NCBI GenBank assembly: GCA_007449985.2
Contig: VIIQ02000026.1
Location: 551,016 to 615,015, forward strand
Direction: 5' to 3'
Source: Desmodesmus armatus
Lineage: Eukaryota > Chlorophyta > Chlorophyceae > Sphaeropleales > Scenedesmaceae
DNA: 64,000 nt
Shown in pieces: positions 26,462-48,425 of this stretch; position 1 is the stretch's first letter, and the number at the start of each line of letters is the position of its first letter. The notes under the pieces were generated by a model. That model saw only the letters and a program-made list of their open reading frames with translations, was not told the origin of the DNA and did not search any database. The position numbers and the translations under genes are program-made.

Positions 26462-26845
26462 TAGGCGGCTGCAGGGCACACCATGCAAGCTGCAGTTATC
26501 TGGCCACCTCACTTTCACTTCCTTTCACCTACGCCATTGTGACAGTCGGCAGCTGCTGCTGACTAGGCGGCTGCAGGGCACACCATGCAAGCTGCAGTTA
26601 TCTGGCCACCTCACTTCCTTTCACCTACGCCATTGTGACAGTCGGCAGCTGCTGCTGACTAGGCGGCTGCAGGGCACACCATGCAAGCTGCAGTTATCTG
26701 GCCACCTCACTTCCTTTCACCTACGCCATTGTGACAGTCGGCAGCTGCTGCTGACTAGGCGGCTGCAGGGCACACCATGCAAGCTGCAGTTATCTGGCCA
26801 CCTCACTTCCTTTCACCTACGCCATTGTGACAGTCGGCAGTTGCT
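26462..26845. repeat. Four-copy tandem repeat, unit about 96 bp
   Basis: Units start with ctaggcggctgcaggg at about 26462, 26563, 26659 and 26755 and are nearly identical. The first has six extra bases (a duplicated cactt-type hexamer). The array lies in the intron or 5' region of the SOS1 homologue, between its first recognisable exon and the divergent gene. Confidence 0.9.
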
Positions 26846-27429
26846 GACCTATAGGGTGACCTAGCTAGTGTGATACCCCAACCCTGGGTTACCCTCCCCC
26901 CCTCTTGAGCCAGCACCACAGGACAGATGCATGACATGCCACGTTGAGTGGACAGATGCATTACATGCCACGCTGAAAGGATCAACATGTTAGTTTAGTT
27001 AAATTGCTCGAGTCAATCATCTGTGCGCTTGCAGCGTACTGCAGTCTGGGTGCAACAGCAGGCTCACATGTTATGATGAACAGTGATGCATTCGTGGGAG
27101 ACACGTGGCCCCCTTCGCCATGAGACTCTTCCATCACGAGTATCGATGCCTATACGTTACTGCAAGTAGGTTCCGCTGCTCCCAGCGAACGATCACATGC
27201 TCGGGTGACGTCACTGTGAGTCGACTGTGTTCCAAAGCTTGTGCGCAAGGTCTGGACAGCACGTCAACCTCCGTGAAACAATATGCAACTACAGCAGGTG
27301 AGGAATCTACATGATGCACAAGTTCACCATGCACATGCATGTGCAACTGAACAGTCATCCTGACGTCACTGGTGCAACTGCGCAAGCTGCTAACACAGTC
27401 ATAGTTTCCTGCAGCTTGTAACACGCAAC
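26846..27429. other. Divergent 5' region between SOS1 and the next gene
   Basis: Should contain the missing first exon of the minus-strand SOS1 homologue and the promoter of the plus-strand gene that starts at 27430. Two tgacgtcactg motifs near 27206 and 27361 resemble CRE/bZIP sites. No exon could be fixed. Confidence 0.35.
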
Positions 27430-30970
<3,541 letters not shown>

Positions 30971-31479
30971 TGGTGAAGCTTGCACCCGGTGTGGATTGTG
31001 CTACCTGTCATCAGGCATTGGTGCAGTCCATGTCAATGGTCGGCAGACTGCACAACTTTTTTGTGAGGCTAGGAGCAGCTTTCCTCAGGTCAAAGCATAT
31101 GACTTTGACATGTCTCAAGTTGAGACAAGTGACGTGTGTTGTGATCGTAGTTCAGTTGTGATCATAGTTCAGTTGTGATCGTAGTCCAGCACCAACCAGC
31201 CAGTTGACCGTCCAAGGGTATCCTTGAATCGTCAGGTTGTGCCACAGATGAATGCCTGTGAATCTATTGTACTGCATTTGCTGATCTTGAAATTGCAGGG
31301 CTGTGGTGCGCACTCTCATACTGTTTGATGTCCACCTTCTGGTGGCATTGCCAGTTGGCTTGCAAGCACCCATGGGCCACCTGTCACCAACTTTGACCTC
31401 TTGTAACTGTTGCAGTCGACAGGTCGCCTTTGATTGTGATGGGCCCGCGAACACGTAAAACCAGAGCAGCCTCGCTTTT

Positions 31480-36874
<5,395 letters not shown>

Positions 36875-39800
36875 GTGAGTGTACAGTGCTGCGGTGCTTG
36901 GGGTTTTGTATCTATCAGTCCCCCATTTGACCAATCTATTCACAATGGTCTGTTGATGTACAGTGTAGGGTGCTGATGATGATGTTGCTGCTGATGCTGG
37001 TGTTGCTGCTTCTGCTGCATTAGCACAAGACTGCACATACCGTCCGGTCTGTGCTGGCAGGGCCGGACTGGTCTGATTGAGTATGCTGATGGTTACAGTG
37101 GGGGGTTATACTATTTGTGTATAGGACAGCAAGTAGTGGTGCGCTTCATGCTCAGCATCCGCAGCATTGATTTACCACTTTGAGGATGTATGTATGTCCG
37201 TGTGCTTGCTGTCGACATCATCACCAACCTGGGCGTTGACATGGTGAAAGTGACAGGGCCAGCACCAGTGCCCGCTTGGCTTCTGAAGCAACCACTTCCC
37301 GGCGGCTTTGGCTGCTGCTGCGTGGTTGCATGGCTGCTATCTGACCATGAGCTATTCCCTGGTGGCAATGGCAGTCAGCTGCTACACCTGTGCTTTGATG
37401 GGCTGTTTGTCGGGCATCCCGACCCATGCAAGTAGTATGCAGCTGCTTTGTTGGGGTGATGGTTGGGCCTCTGTGCAGCTTGGTGTGTATCTCCTGTAAG
37501 TTGAACGGCATTTGGCTCTAAACCTGGGTTCACTTCTGCCCATACCAGGTGTTCTGGTCTACTAGTTTGGGTAGGCATGTTGAGGTGTGTTTTGTTTTGG
37601 CGACGACCATCGCCTGGCTGCCAGTCTGTATCGCAGCATTGTCAAGTGTGTGTCAGCACAGCGTCATGGTGGTTGCAGTTGTTTGCAGCCCTGAAGGCAG
37701 TGTTGTGGTCATCAGGACCCTTTGTCAGGCCCACCAGCTGGCTCTTTCTGCATGTATCAACGGTCAGACCATTGTCCACTATCCAGACTGACTGACTGTG
37801 CAGGCTGCATCATCATGTATACTACAGTTGTCATGGAGTTGAATGAACATGCATGATTGATGTGTCTGTCGTGGCTTGACAATGCATGGGGTTGCAAGCT
37901 TTGTTGCTGCAGGTGTGCCACCTGTAACACGTGTATGCCACGCTGATGAGGAAAACCGGACCATATTGGTTCAGACAGGCAAGGCAGTGTGGCACTCCCG
38001 TGGTGACCACCTTAACACCAACCTGACAAGAACATGTGTGAGAGGTTACAGGTTGAACGTCATTCACAGCTGTACATGTCGGGCAGAGGGCTTGGTGGTG
38101 TTGCTAACCGTATATCAGGGGGGTCTTATGACCCAAGGAGTCAAGACTGCTGCAACGATTCTGCTGCTGCAGCTAGCTACTTGCCTGCCCCTGGCGCAGC
38201 ACACGTAGTTGGCTGATTGCTGTTTGACCAGTGGTCAACCTTCTTGCTGCCAATGCGCACAATCCACCATAGTGCAGTTGACTTGTTTAATGTCACGCTG
38301 CTGATGCTCTCACCAGACACATGATGGAACCACGTCATCATATCAATAGAACGTCTAACGCCCGGCTGGCGTCAGTACAGCAACGACCTCGGCTTTTATG
38401 GGTATGTGGCGCCCCTGTACCGTGGCTGTGCAAAACGCCTTGCGCCATATCATGATTTTCCGCTTTTGGGAGTTGTTGCAGGATTTTGTTGTGTTGCGTG
38501 TGGCTCCAGCGTCTTGGTTCCCCCAGCTGGCCCCTGACCACCCTTTTGTGCGGGTGAACAGTGATCTGTTGGGAGTTCACTGTGCTTCTCCAGCCTTGCC
38601 TGATGGTTGACTGCCTTGCATGTCTCCTGTTGTGCTTGGTGTTTCTGGTTGCTTTACCCTGTTAGCCGACGGGGCAGGGGCAGTGATGCATGTGCCAGCT
38701 TGGGTTGGGTCAGCTAGTCATGCTTGCATTGTCATGCCATGTCAGCTCTTGAACTGCCTGCTTGTCTGCGTCAGCATGTGCATGTGCGATCTTGGCCGCG
38801 CATCCGTTCGCTTTATGCCTTGTGCGTGTTTCATGCTAACACAGCTTGTGTGCCACAGGTGGTTGGGCTGTCTTGAGTAGGATTGGTGGCGCCTTGAGTT
38901 ACAAGGGCGGGACATGGATTGGGTCCCGGGGCTTGCATCGGGTTGGCTGGGTCCTTGAGGCCTCTTTGTAACGAACACTGACTGACTGACTGATCATGAC
39001 AAGCACACTATGTTGAAGTTGACTTCGGCACTGTTGTAGCATGTAGTGACTGGTGTTGCTGCTGTTTTGCACATCCCGCTGAGTGTGCTTGCTGGTGCTG
39101 TCCTGCTATCGCTGTCTTCCGAGTGTACTTGTTGCTGCTGCTGCTGGTGTCGCTGTCGCTGAGTGTTTTTTGCTGGTGCAGCAATGTTTAACTTGCACAG
39201 GCATGCCGCGTTGCTGCATACCTGCAGCAGTTTGCACTCACACCAAGCGCTAGCATGCTGCTGCATGGGCAACAGTTGTCTGTAGGCAGGCTGCCGCATT
39301 CTGTCTACGCTGGCTGTGTTGCATGGATGCGGACTGATGCCAGGTGTCTAAGTTGCAGCTGTCGGGGCGTCTGGCTTCCTCAGGAGCAGATGACCTCTCC
39401 TGATGCAATGATCGCGGACCGCGATTCGCGGTGACATCCGGCATGGGTACCATGCATGAGACACGCATCCGACAGCAATATGGAGCTGTCATCAATGCTT
39501 GGGACTTCGCGTTTGCAGCTGCTGGCACCTGCAGGTTAGTCACATGTTCGGGGACCAGCAACTGTCGCTGCCCCCATGTACACGAACGCACACGCAATTG
39601 GTACCAATGCCTTCCGCCCATAGCGACACACCTTATTGAGGCGCCCCCATGACGAAACTCACAGGGGCTGCAGAGATATATCGGTGTATCTACATAAACG
39701 CAACTAGCCACGCTCAGGATTCACGGAGTGCTGGAACAAGATAAAGGACAAACTTTATCGCTGAAAGCTGTCCGGCTTGGCGTTTGCCCCTCGGAGCTGC

Positions 39801-42800
39801 TGGGTTCAAGTTCAATCCAGCGCTGCAAGCCACGCAGCCGTAATAGCAAAGCGTTTTGATATTTGTCAACATATCAACGTTGGCATGAACCACAGCTGGC
39901 CTGCTAACGGCCGTTTCCTACCCCGTATTGACCTGCCCTCCCCCCCTGCGGGGGGGAGGGGGGAGCCTGTATGCCTCCTAAGCAACTTCCTCTCACGAGG
40001 TCGTTGCAATATTAGGCCCAGCTTGTACCTGCTGCTTCTACGCTTCGCTGTCTTGTCCAGCTCAGACAAACCAATAAGAGATCACTACAACAGCCCAAAG
40101 TACTGCCTGGTGTGAGCAAGAGGGGGCTCCTGTTTTGGCACACAGATTCCAAACCGCCCGGCATCTGCATTGTCAACGCAGCATTCAGCGGACTGAATAG
40201 CTGGGGGCGCCGTGGGCAATGGGGTGTGGTGCGCCTGCAGCACACCTCAATGTGTGCACACAACGCAGCAGCGCTATTGTATGCACAGCCAGCTGCCTTC
40301 AAAATCAGGCCCATCACTGCACAAGACCAGCCCCACAAACAAGACAGTATGCTGCTTACTGAGCTGTGACAGCCGTCACTCCCGCTACTTCCTAGGGATG
40401 CTGGTGCCCACCGGTGTGGTGCATCAGGCGGCAGCTGTCAGTAGCTATATTCTGTATACACGCCCGCCTGCACATCACCACAGCAGGGATATCCCTGCAA
40501 GCGAACGGCTTCTTGGGCACCGCCTTACAGCATATTCCAGGCACCATGCGCTACTGGGCTCACCCATATCATCCCACCTCCCACACTGTGTGGAACACAC
40601 AACACCTCACTTATCTGTACACCATGTTGTACATGCACACAATCCAGGACATCACCAATGTTTCAACTGCTGCCTAGCGGTACCACACTAGCAAAATACC
40701 GAACCCTGATCACTCAGGGAACGCGGCTGCACAAGAAGAGATAACAGCTGATAGCCTGACGGTGCAAGCATTGTATGCGAGTGTTAGATGGTACAACAGG
40801 CCTAACTCAGTGTGGTGCAGCCAACGAAACCCTCTCCCAACCGCTTGGAGAAAGTTCAGGCTGTAGGGTGACTAAACCCCACCCTTCACCCCTAGACTAA
40901 CACCTGAACCTAGGTCAGAACAAGCATGGCCACGTGCATAGGCTCTGCGAGCATATGCAGCTTTATACGCCGTGGGCATGCAGCGGAGAGCAGCACTGGC
41001 ATGCGCCAGCTTGCTGCGGCCAAACCATCCAACAGGCACAGCGCAGCGACAGGAGACCCCTGCGCAACAGCTACCTAGTACGCTGTCGATGGCCTGAGGG
41101 AGCAACTCCTTTCAGCCATGCACATCAACAAGGCGGGAAAAAGCAAGGTTAGCATGGACTCCAGCTTTGCTTACTGGTTGATTCCCGGTTGTGATACAAT
41201 GTCTAAGTCATACGTGATACAATGCCCAAGTCATATGTAAGTCAACCTCAGTAAACACACAACACAGGGCACAGCCGCAAGCACACACCACACACACCAA
41301 GCAAACGCGTACACTTAACAACCGTTGCAAGCAACAGTATCGGTCATAGTCAACACAGGAGCCTGCTGCAGCTGCTGTCACAGCTGTTGGTGGGCTGTCA
41401 ATAGGTCAAAACATACACACACTGCTGCGGTGCTTGGCGCATGTTGCACCAAACTGCGCAACATAACCAAACTTGTTACAACATACACTCAGCCACACCA
41501 AGCCCTGCGGCACTGCCAGGTACCCCCTATGCCCTTCAAGTCGGGCTTTTAGCAGAAGTATTTTTGGAGCGGCTAAGTTGGCGGGCTGCAAACAATGCAG
41601 GTGTCCAGTTGCAGGACACGTGCACACTTGGGTTCAAGGACAGGGCCGCGCTGACAACCCTGAACCCTGAACATAATCCCCTGGTTGCGCTGCAGCACCA
41701 GGCCGGCCCACAGAAGCTGTCATGCCTGCGGCATACGCTGGCTGGTTGGCTGGGGAAGTGTCAGGTGGGGGCGGGGGTGGGAACTCACCAATGAAGGTGG
41801 TCACCAGGTGTGACACTGCATTGCTGCTGAATTTTGTGACCCAGCCTTGCACACCAAGCCCAACACACTCGCAGAGAGCAGGACTGGGTGGGTTAAGAGG
41901 CACGCAGCTGTACTTGCGGACTGGCCACCAAGATGCAACAAGTCGAGGAAAGGGGCGATGCATGTCCGCGCGTGTGCAGCTGCATGCTTGTGAACACACC
42001 CCCACATGCAACTGCACCATGCTGCATGTGTGTGGCTGCATGCCGCAGAGTGGCCGCATGCACGATCCACAACAAGCTGTACTGAAAGGGACAGTTGAGC
42101 AAAAGCTCGACACACGTATGCGCCTTCCCCTCATGCCAATCTCAACGTTGGTGGATTGGCTCCAAAGGACGCCAGAAGGGCGGGCATGAACAAGACAGCC
42201 GCACCTCCAAACAGACAACACCAACATAAACATCGGCACGACCTCCAGCACGTGCAGAGCAGCTCAGCATTGCAGCTGTTTACCGCTCCCGCCACGGCTG
42301 TTCACGGCCTGCGTCACAGCTGGCGATAGCTTTTCCCGGGTGGCTTTGTCACACTGTGAAAGTGACGTCATATTGGTGCTTCATATTGCCGGCTGGCACA
42401 CTAGACAGCAGCAGCAACAATGGCCCCAGCAGGGCAGCTGCCACAACAGGAGGGTGGGAGAGAGGTGCGGGGTAGGAGGGCGATGGACAACCGCGATATG
42501 AGTGCCAAAACATCAAAGCGGCCACAGGACCAGCAGCAACAGCCTTTGGCCTTGCCACTGCGGCCCGGGGATGAGATGCCAGTGCTCAAAGCCGCTACCG
42601 TGTCATGCTGTGCTGTGCCAGAGAGCAGCCCCTCAAGTTCACAGCAACAGCCTCAGGCCTGGCCAGTGAAGCCTGACGGGAACCAGGGATTGACTCGCCA
42701 GTGCGGTCACAAACACCGGCTTCACACACAGCACCTTGCGCTGCGGTGTGAGACCGCTGTGGCAAAGGTCAAAGGGGTGGTGGAATTATGTGTCAACATT

Positions 42801-43232
42801 GGGACCAGCATGGGAGACGAACGTGCCAGGGCTTCAGGCTTGTGGCCTGGCCTGCTGTGCTGAGGTGTGCTGTGGTAGAGAGCAGCCACCGGAGCAAAAG
42901 CAACAGCCAGGGGCCTGGCCACTAAACCCTGGGGTTGAATGCTCAGTGGCTTGCGCTGCGCCTCCTCGCAGTGCAGCTGATGCGGTGTGGGCCAAGCAAG
43001 GGAGCAGCAGTCACAGGCGGGCTCGCCTGGGGGGCTTGTTCTGGTCAACCAGGAAAGTGCAGCGGCCTCAAGCCTCCCCACTGAAGCCTGAGGGTGAAGT
43101 GCCAGGGCTGGAGCAGGCTCACCTCCTTGCACTCCCGCTGCCACTGATGTAGCAGTCTGCCCAAGAAAGGCAACAGCCATAAACGGGCTCGCCTGAGGGC
43201 TTGTTCTGGTACCTGAAGAAAGGTCAATAAGT
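36875..43232. other. Gene-poor 6.4 kb region between convergent genes
   Basis: No complete gene could be assembled. Small exon-like pieces exist, for example one ending TCR/gttagt near 39535 and, on the minus strand, hydrophobic stretches near 42350-42560 (ALLGPLLLLLSS) and 42140-42290 (AAVLFMPALLASFGANPP), but they do not join in phase. A GC hairpin lies near 39936-39960 and a diverged repeat array at 42500-43330. Confidence 0.35.
39936..39960. repeat. Short G/C hairpin
   Basis: CCCTCCCCCC faces GGGGGGGAGGG across about four bases. Confidence 0.6.
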
Positions 43233-43330
43233 TCAGGCCTCTCCACTGAATCCTGACGGTGATGTGCCAGGGCTAGAGGCGCGTCTCCTCGCACTCCCGC
43301 TGCCGCTGATGCGGTGTGTTAGCCCTGAGG
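42500..43330. repeat. Diverged tandem repeats at the 3' end of the BTB-kelch gene
   Basis: Units of about 145-190 bases share cagcaacagcc, ggcctggccactgaagcc, ctgatgcggtgtg and gggctcgcctg motifs, for example near 42530, 42640, 42890, 43070 and 43240. The last unit overlaps the final coding exon and stop codon of the kelch gene. Confidence 0.65.
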
Positions 43331-46300
43331 TGGACACGTTGGCGCCGGTGACTGCCAGGTGTGACATCGGGCAGGGCATGCGCCCTACCACAGTCCATGT
43401 CGCAGTGGAGTCATCAAATGCCTCCATGACGTCAACATACTCCTGCAAACAGAGGACACACACCAAAAATGTGTATGCCCATTGTTGAAGGGCTATAAGT
43501 TACAAGCTATTACAGGCATGGAGGCCAGGCACAGCAGCAATGCTTCCATAAGCTTCGGACACCCTTGAGGGTTTCCTCGGCAAAGCAATGTCAGAAGCGG
43601 CAGCTGTAACTAAGCGCCCACGGAGCAGTTTGCAACCACACCAGCACACATCGTGTGTGTGCGCGTGTGCTTAGCACTGCTACATGACTGTGCACGACTG
43701 CCTGCTGACAGCAGAGCCTTAGCTACCGGCAGAAGTGTGTATTGACCTCACAGCATACAGCTGCAGTGGTATATCACTGATATGCTGATCGTCATCATCA
43801 GCATACCAGTCACGTACCACTGCAGCTGTATGCTGTGAGGTCAATACAAACTTGCACCAACATCACAAAATACATGTCACAGCTTCTGGCGCAGCAGACG
43901 GACTGGGTATGTTTTGCTGCTCACCTCGTGCTCATTCACTCCTCCAAGGGACAGCACCTTGTTTTCAAAGGCAACACCAGCCTGCGCACCACAGCATGCA
44001 CCACACAGCACACGCCACACAGCACAAGATACATCACAAGGCAAGCAGCGGGACGTCACAGCGACAGAATGCATGCATGCCATTTGCCAGCCATGATATA
44101 GTTTATGCCTGCCGTAATGAACATGTATGATAGTCAGCACTGGTAAATGTGACAGATCCACGAATGTACAGAAAACAAGCGGGGGAAAGGGAAGGCTCAC
44201 CATATGCTGTCGCTCACTGCTGAGCTGTCCTGCCTGCAGCAGCCGCCAGGTGCGCAGCTCGAGGATGTGGGAGGCACGGCCACCACTGCCACCAAACACC
44301 AGCACTCTGCACACACAAGACACACACACATCACAGTGCAACCTTCATCAACCGTTCCTGTCCTGCTATAGTACTAGTGCTCGCAGCCACGCATCCAGAG
44401 GGTGTGGCGCCAATCTATGCTGCTGGTGCACCGAGCCTTTGTCACTCTTTCTCAGGTCGCACCTGTGGTCGTCAAGTGCTGCTGCAGCAAGGCCTCTGTT
44501 GGGCCGTGGTAGGCACGCCCCTGAGGGGCTCGACACCCAGCCACGCGTACGGCTGCATGGCAGCAACATCGGCAAAAGCGGCAAAAACGGCTGAGATGTG
44601 CACAAGCTAAGCAGCGCCAGCACATTCGGCATGGCGCAGCAGGGCAGCTGTCACAAATTGTTGAAATACTTGATGCTGCCAGCACCCAAGTTGCTGGGGC
44701 AAGACACTCACTGAACCATACTGTGCCGGCTGTACATAACATAGCATGGCAGTTGTTGTTGTTGCGCGCTAGCCGCTGTGGCGGGTCCCACAAAGCCAGT
44801 GCTGTTCCAGTGAATGCAGAACCTGTCCTTTCACTGGATAACATAGGGGGAGGGCAGAATTAATCCTGGCTGGCCACACATACAGACAGAAGGTGCTTCG
44901 CAAGCCGTGCTATGCAGGGGCCTGAGCTGGTCTCACCTGTCGTAGAGGTCAATGCCGTCTCTGTGCCTCCCGGTCCCACTGTCCACGCCTCCAAAGGTCA
45001 GCACCACTGAGCTGCCTGGTGGTGACACTGCTGCAAAGTCATACATACCCCCGGCATGGCAGTGGCAGTGAACCTGCACAGCATCATCAGCAGGTTGGCG
45101 CAGGAAGCAAGCGGGGCAGTTGTTGGGCTCAGGGCTGCCTGGTGGTGACACTGCTGCAAAGTCATACATGCCGCCTGGCATGGCGGTGGCAGAGAACCTG
45201 CACAGCATGGCGCAAGAAGCAAGCGGGGCAGTTGTTGTCCAAAGGTCAGCACCACTGAGCTGCCTGGTGGTGACACTGCAGCAAAGTCATACATTCCGCC
45301 TGGCATGGCGGTGGCAGTGAACCTGCACAGCATCATCAGCAGCATGGCGCAGGGAGCAAGCGGGGCAGTTGTTGACAACAGAAGCCTCCAGCTCGGAACA
45401 GAGGCTCATGGGCTGTCCTGCAACTTTCCTCATTCCAGATATTCATAAGGGGCGTGCAACACCCAGGGTGCATACAGCACCATGAAGCGTGCTGAAAGGC
45501 TCCCATGGCGCAACACAGCAGCGAAGTCCACCCCACCACTTCATGACCATGAGACATCCCTCCAAATCGCCACTGCCACTCTGGCGTGGTGTGGAGCCCC
45601 CATCTCATCCTCTGCAACTGCTGAGGATGACTCACCAGCACGAGACATGGGGGTCAAAGCAGCTGACCGCAGCTGACCCATGCCGCCCCAGCAGGAAGGC
45701 CTTGCCGCCCACAGCCACGCAGGGCCCGGTGGGGCCCTTGCAGGACGGCACACTGTGCACTGCGCGCGTGTCTGCTGCCATGAGGTAGCTGCTGCACCGC
45801 TCTGGCCCTGCCACTAGCATCAGATCCTGACCAGCACCTGCAGGAGCACACACGTGCCATAGGCCCAACACGGCAAAGAAGCGAGTCAAGCACACTCTTT
45901 TGGTCTGCAAATCTCGAGGGGTTCATGGTACTTGACTGCGCAATTGCACTGGGGCCTGGCTGACGACGCTGGCAAGTGAAAGGCGAGCCGGCAACATATG
46001 TACAGTGTCCAGGGACGCGTCTGCTGGTTAACGTGCCAAACCCCAATGTCACATGGTTAAGAGATGACACAGCCATTGGTGCGTGTGTGGTGTTGAGCCA
46101 TGCAGCGTTGCGCCCACCTGTTGCTTCAGCTGGCAACGTCGTGGCGGCATAGTACCACTGCATAGGCAGCAGTCATACAAAAGGTAACAACTCAGTAACA
46201 ACACAAACTGACCAGTAACAACAGAAACTGATTGCGGCAGCTGAAATGACACATACAGCCCTAACAGGAGAGTGAACCTGCGACCTGGCCAACGAAAGCA

Positions 46301-47952
46301 GAAAAGGACAGGAACCCAGGGAAGTCACCAGGGACAGGATATCAAGTATCGAGCAAGTATCAAGCTTCAAACAAGAGTAACCCACCGCTGGGTCCATGCT
46401 TGAGGGCCTTGGGTCTCCCGACTCCTTATCTACAGCAGACCATCCCCATGACTGCTGTACAGCAGCAGCCCCATGTCCCTGCTCTCCTCGTCCACAAGCT
46501 CACAGCTGTAGCTGCAGGACAGCAACAGCAGTACAGGCAGTGCAAGGAGTACAAGTCAGCACATGGTGCTTTTTTGTCACATATTGTATGCAGGTACCAG
46601 CACGCCTTCGAGCTATGGGGATGCACTGCATGACTAGTGCTGCGCTGCTGTACTAGAGGAGTTGCTGTTTGCGCTTCCTGCACCCACTCCACTGACGACG
46701 ACCACCCACTGCATGGCCAAATATTGACCTCTGCGCATAAACAACTGATGTGTGAGACGCTACCAGCTGATGTCCACAGAGTCCCTGTCAGGCCATGGCT
46801 GACCTGTGTACAAAGAGGTAGGGGTTGCTGAGCGGCAGCTTGGAAGGCAGCCGGGGAGGCGGGGGCAGGCCCAGGTAATCCAGCTGGTGCTGCAACAGAA
46901 AGGAGCAGGAGGCAGTAGCACATGTTGTGTCGCATGTGGTGACACGCAAAAGATGTGACTGTTGCACATGTGCAACTGCATATGTGTGCTGGAAAGGCAG
47001 GCCCAGACAGTCCAGCTGGTGCTGCAGCAGGAGACAGCAGGAGGTAGCAGCACATGTTGTATCACATGTGGTGTCATGCAAAAGCTGTGACTGTTGCACA
47101 TCGGCAGTCGCATGTGTGCGCTGGCAAGGCAGGCCCAGACAGTCCAGCTGGCGCCGCGGGACGGGTAGGGTGTGTGTTGACGTGTAATGACATGCAAGGC
47201 TATGTGGTCACCAAGCAGCTGCAACTCCTGCAGATGTGCAACTGCATGTGGGTGCTGACAGGACAGGCAAGGCAGGCCCCGACACTTCAGCTGGTGCTGC
47301 AGGCACAGCAGAACAATATACAACATGATCAGCAAACGCAGTGGCAACCCCCAGGAAACTGCAGCTGCTGCACATCTGCAACTGCGTGTGTCTGCTGGCA
47401 AGGAGGGCGACGCCGTGCCCCATCCATGACCTGTTCTGTTGCTTGGCTCCTGCTGCATCTTTCAGCTGGCACTACCACTACAGCAACTGCAGTGGCACAT
47501 CCTGTACTTGTCAGACAGTCTCCCCACCGGTCCTGTTACACATCCTTGCATACCACATGGTATGGACAGCGTTGGCTGTATGGGCAGCAAGGGATCAGTC
47601 AGGTTCGTGCCGTGACATGGAACGGGAAAGGTCCCAGGCCCTCTGCCCAGCCTTCCAATACCCCTCCCTTCCGCCCACCTACCTGCAGTGCAGCCACTAG
47701 GCGGGCATCATCAGGTGGTACGTAGCCCTCTCCCAGCCGCAGAACTGACACCACCTCCTGAGCAACGTCCGGAGACATGTCCAACCGCAGCTGCTCCCTG
47801 CCGTGTGACACTGCTGTGTCTGCCAGTCCTGCAAGGAGGGAGTCCGGGTACCGGCGCAGAGTCTGGAGGGAGACCCAAGCACTATAGTCATCGGCTTGTA
47901 GTCGGAGCCAGTGTGCTCCTGACTGGCAGTCTGAGTTCGAGTCAAGTTCCAT
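43233..47952 (-). CDS. BTB-kelch domain protein
   Basis: Exons, read downward: 47952-47683, 46889-46804, about 46511-46441, 46157-46118, 45837-45636, 45073-44937, 44306-44201, 43981-43925, 43442-43233 (TGA). The start ATG at 47952 leads into a BTB/T1-like block, SLQTLRRYPDSLLAGL, ending in a HQLDYLGLP element like the C-terminal part of such domains. The later exons give kelch blades: AVGGKAFLLGR, SSVVLTFGG, VLVFGGSGGRASHILELRTW, FENKVLSLGGVNEHE, and VMEAFDDSTATWTVVGRMP. BTB-kelch proteins are usually substrate adaptors of CUL3 ubiquitin ligases; that role is inferred from the domain pair. Phase between the third and fourth exons is unresolved. One G is missing near 45050 relative to the two echo copies of the same exon. 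Fewer blades are visible than the usual six, so exons may be missing. Confidence 0.75.
43739..43847. repeat. 109-base foldback with perfect 33-bp arms
   Basis: The arms 43739-43771 and 43815-43847 are exact reverse complements (GTATTGACCTCACAGC... against ...GCTGTGAGGTCAATAC). The 43-base centre contains a further pair, TATGCTGAT and ATCAGCATA. It lies in an intron of the BTB-kelch gene. It could be a miniature foldback element or a small-RNA precursor. Confidence 0.9.
44990..45330. repeat. Tandem array of a kelch exon 5' edge
   Basis: The sequence gtgcag plus the start of the exon (FTATAMPGGMYDFAAVSPPG) occurs three times on the minus strand, starting near 45322, 45199 and 45073, spacing about 125 bases. 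Only the copy at 45073 continues to the exon end at 44937. Confidence 0.85.
46860..47305. repeat. Tandem array of the second BTB-kelch exon's 5' edge
   Basis: Acceptor plus HQLDYLGLP-type coding sequence occurs near 46889 (true exon), 47020, 47155 and 47300 on the minus strand, with spacing of about 132-145 bases and shared intron sequence between. Confidence 0.8.
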
Positions 47953-48425
47953 CACAGGAGCCTGCTGCTGCTTCGATGTCGAGGTGGTGTGAAGCTCGGT
48001 TATGATGACTGATAGGGACTCATAATAGCTAACAAGGTAAGCGCATGTGCCAGCCTTGTGTGGGACGGGCGTTGATCAGTCGGAGGCAGACGAAACAGTC
48101 AGAGCTCACTCATCACACGATAGAAGCTCCAATACAGTGCTGCAGGAGCTCATCGATGCGACCACTGTGCGGTACGGACCCGTCCACCAGGCAATTCAAC
48201 TTTGGCAGTTGCAGGATGACTCATTCCTGTTGTCTGTGAGGTTTCTGTGAGGTTGCAGTGAGGTTGCTTTGATGGTGTAGCATATGTGATGTTGTTGCGC
48301 ATTGTGCGAGAGTTCCATCAGCCTCGGACTTGCCATTGCGGTTCCTTGCTTTTCACAGCCAGTTTGAAATCCCTCTGCCGTGTGGCCTTGTCTGATGTCG
48401 ATACCATGAAAACCTCGCTTTTTGT
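47953..48425. promoter_or_regulatory. Short divergent promoter region, BTB-kelch and LIG1
   Basis: Only 473 bases separate the start codons of two divergent genes. The region must hold both promoters and 5' leaders. No exon is seen. Confidence 0.5.

Noticed and set aside
41634..42251. 205-codon minus-strand frame with hydrophobic parts
   Set aside because: Cys/Pro/Trp-rich in a way typical of noncoding GC-rich DNA, and the hydrophobic pieces lie in conflicting frames. A small gene is not excluded.
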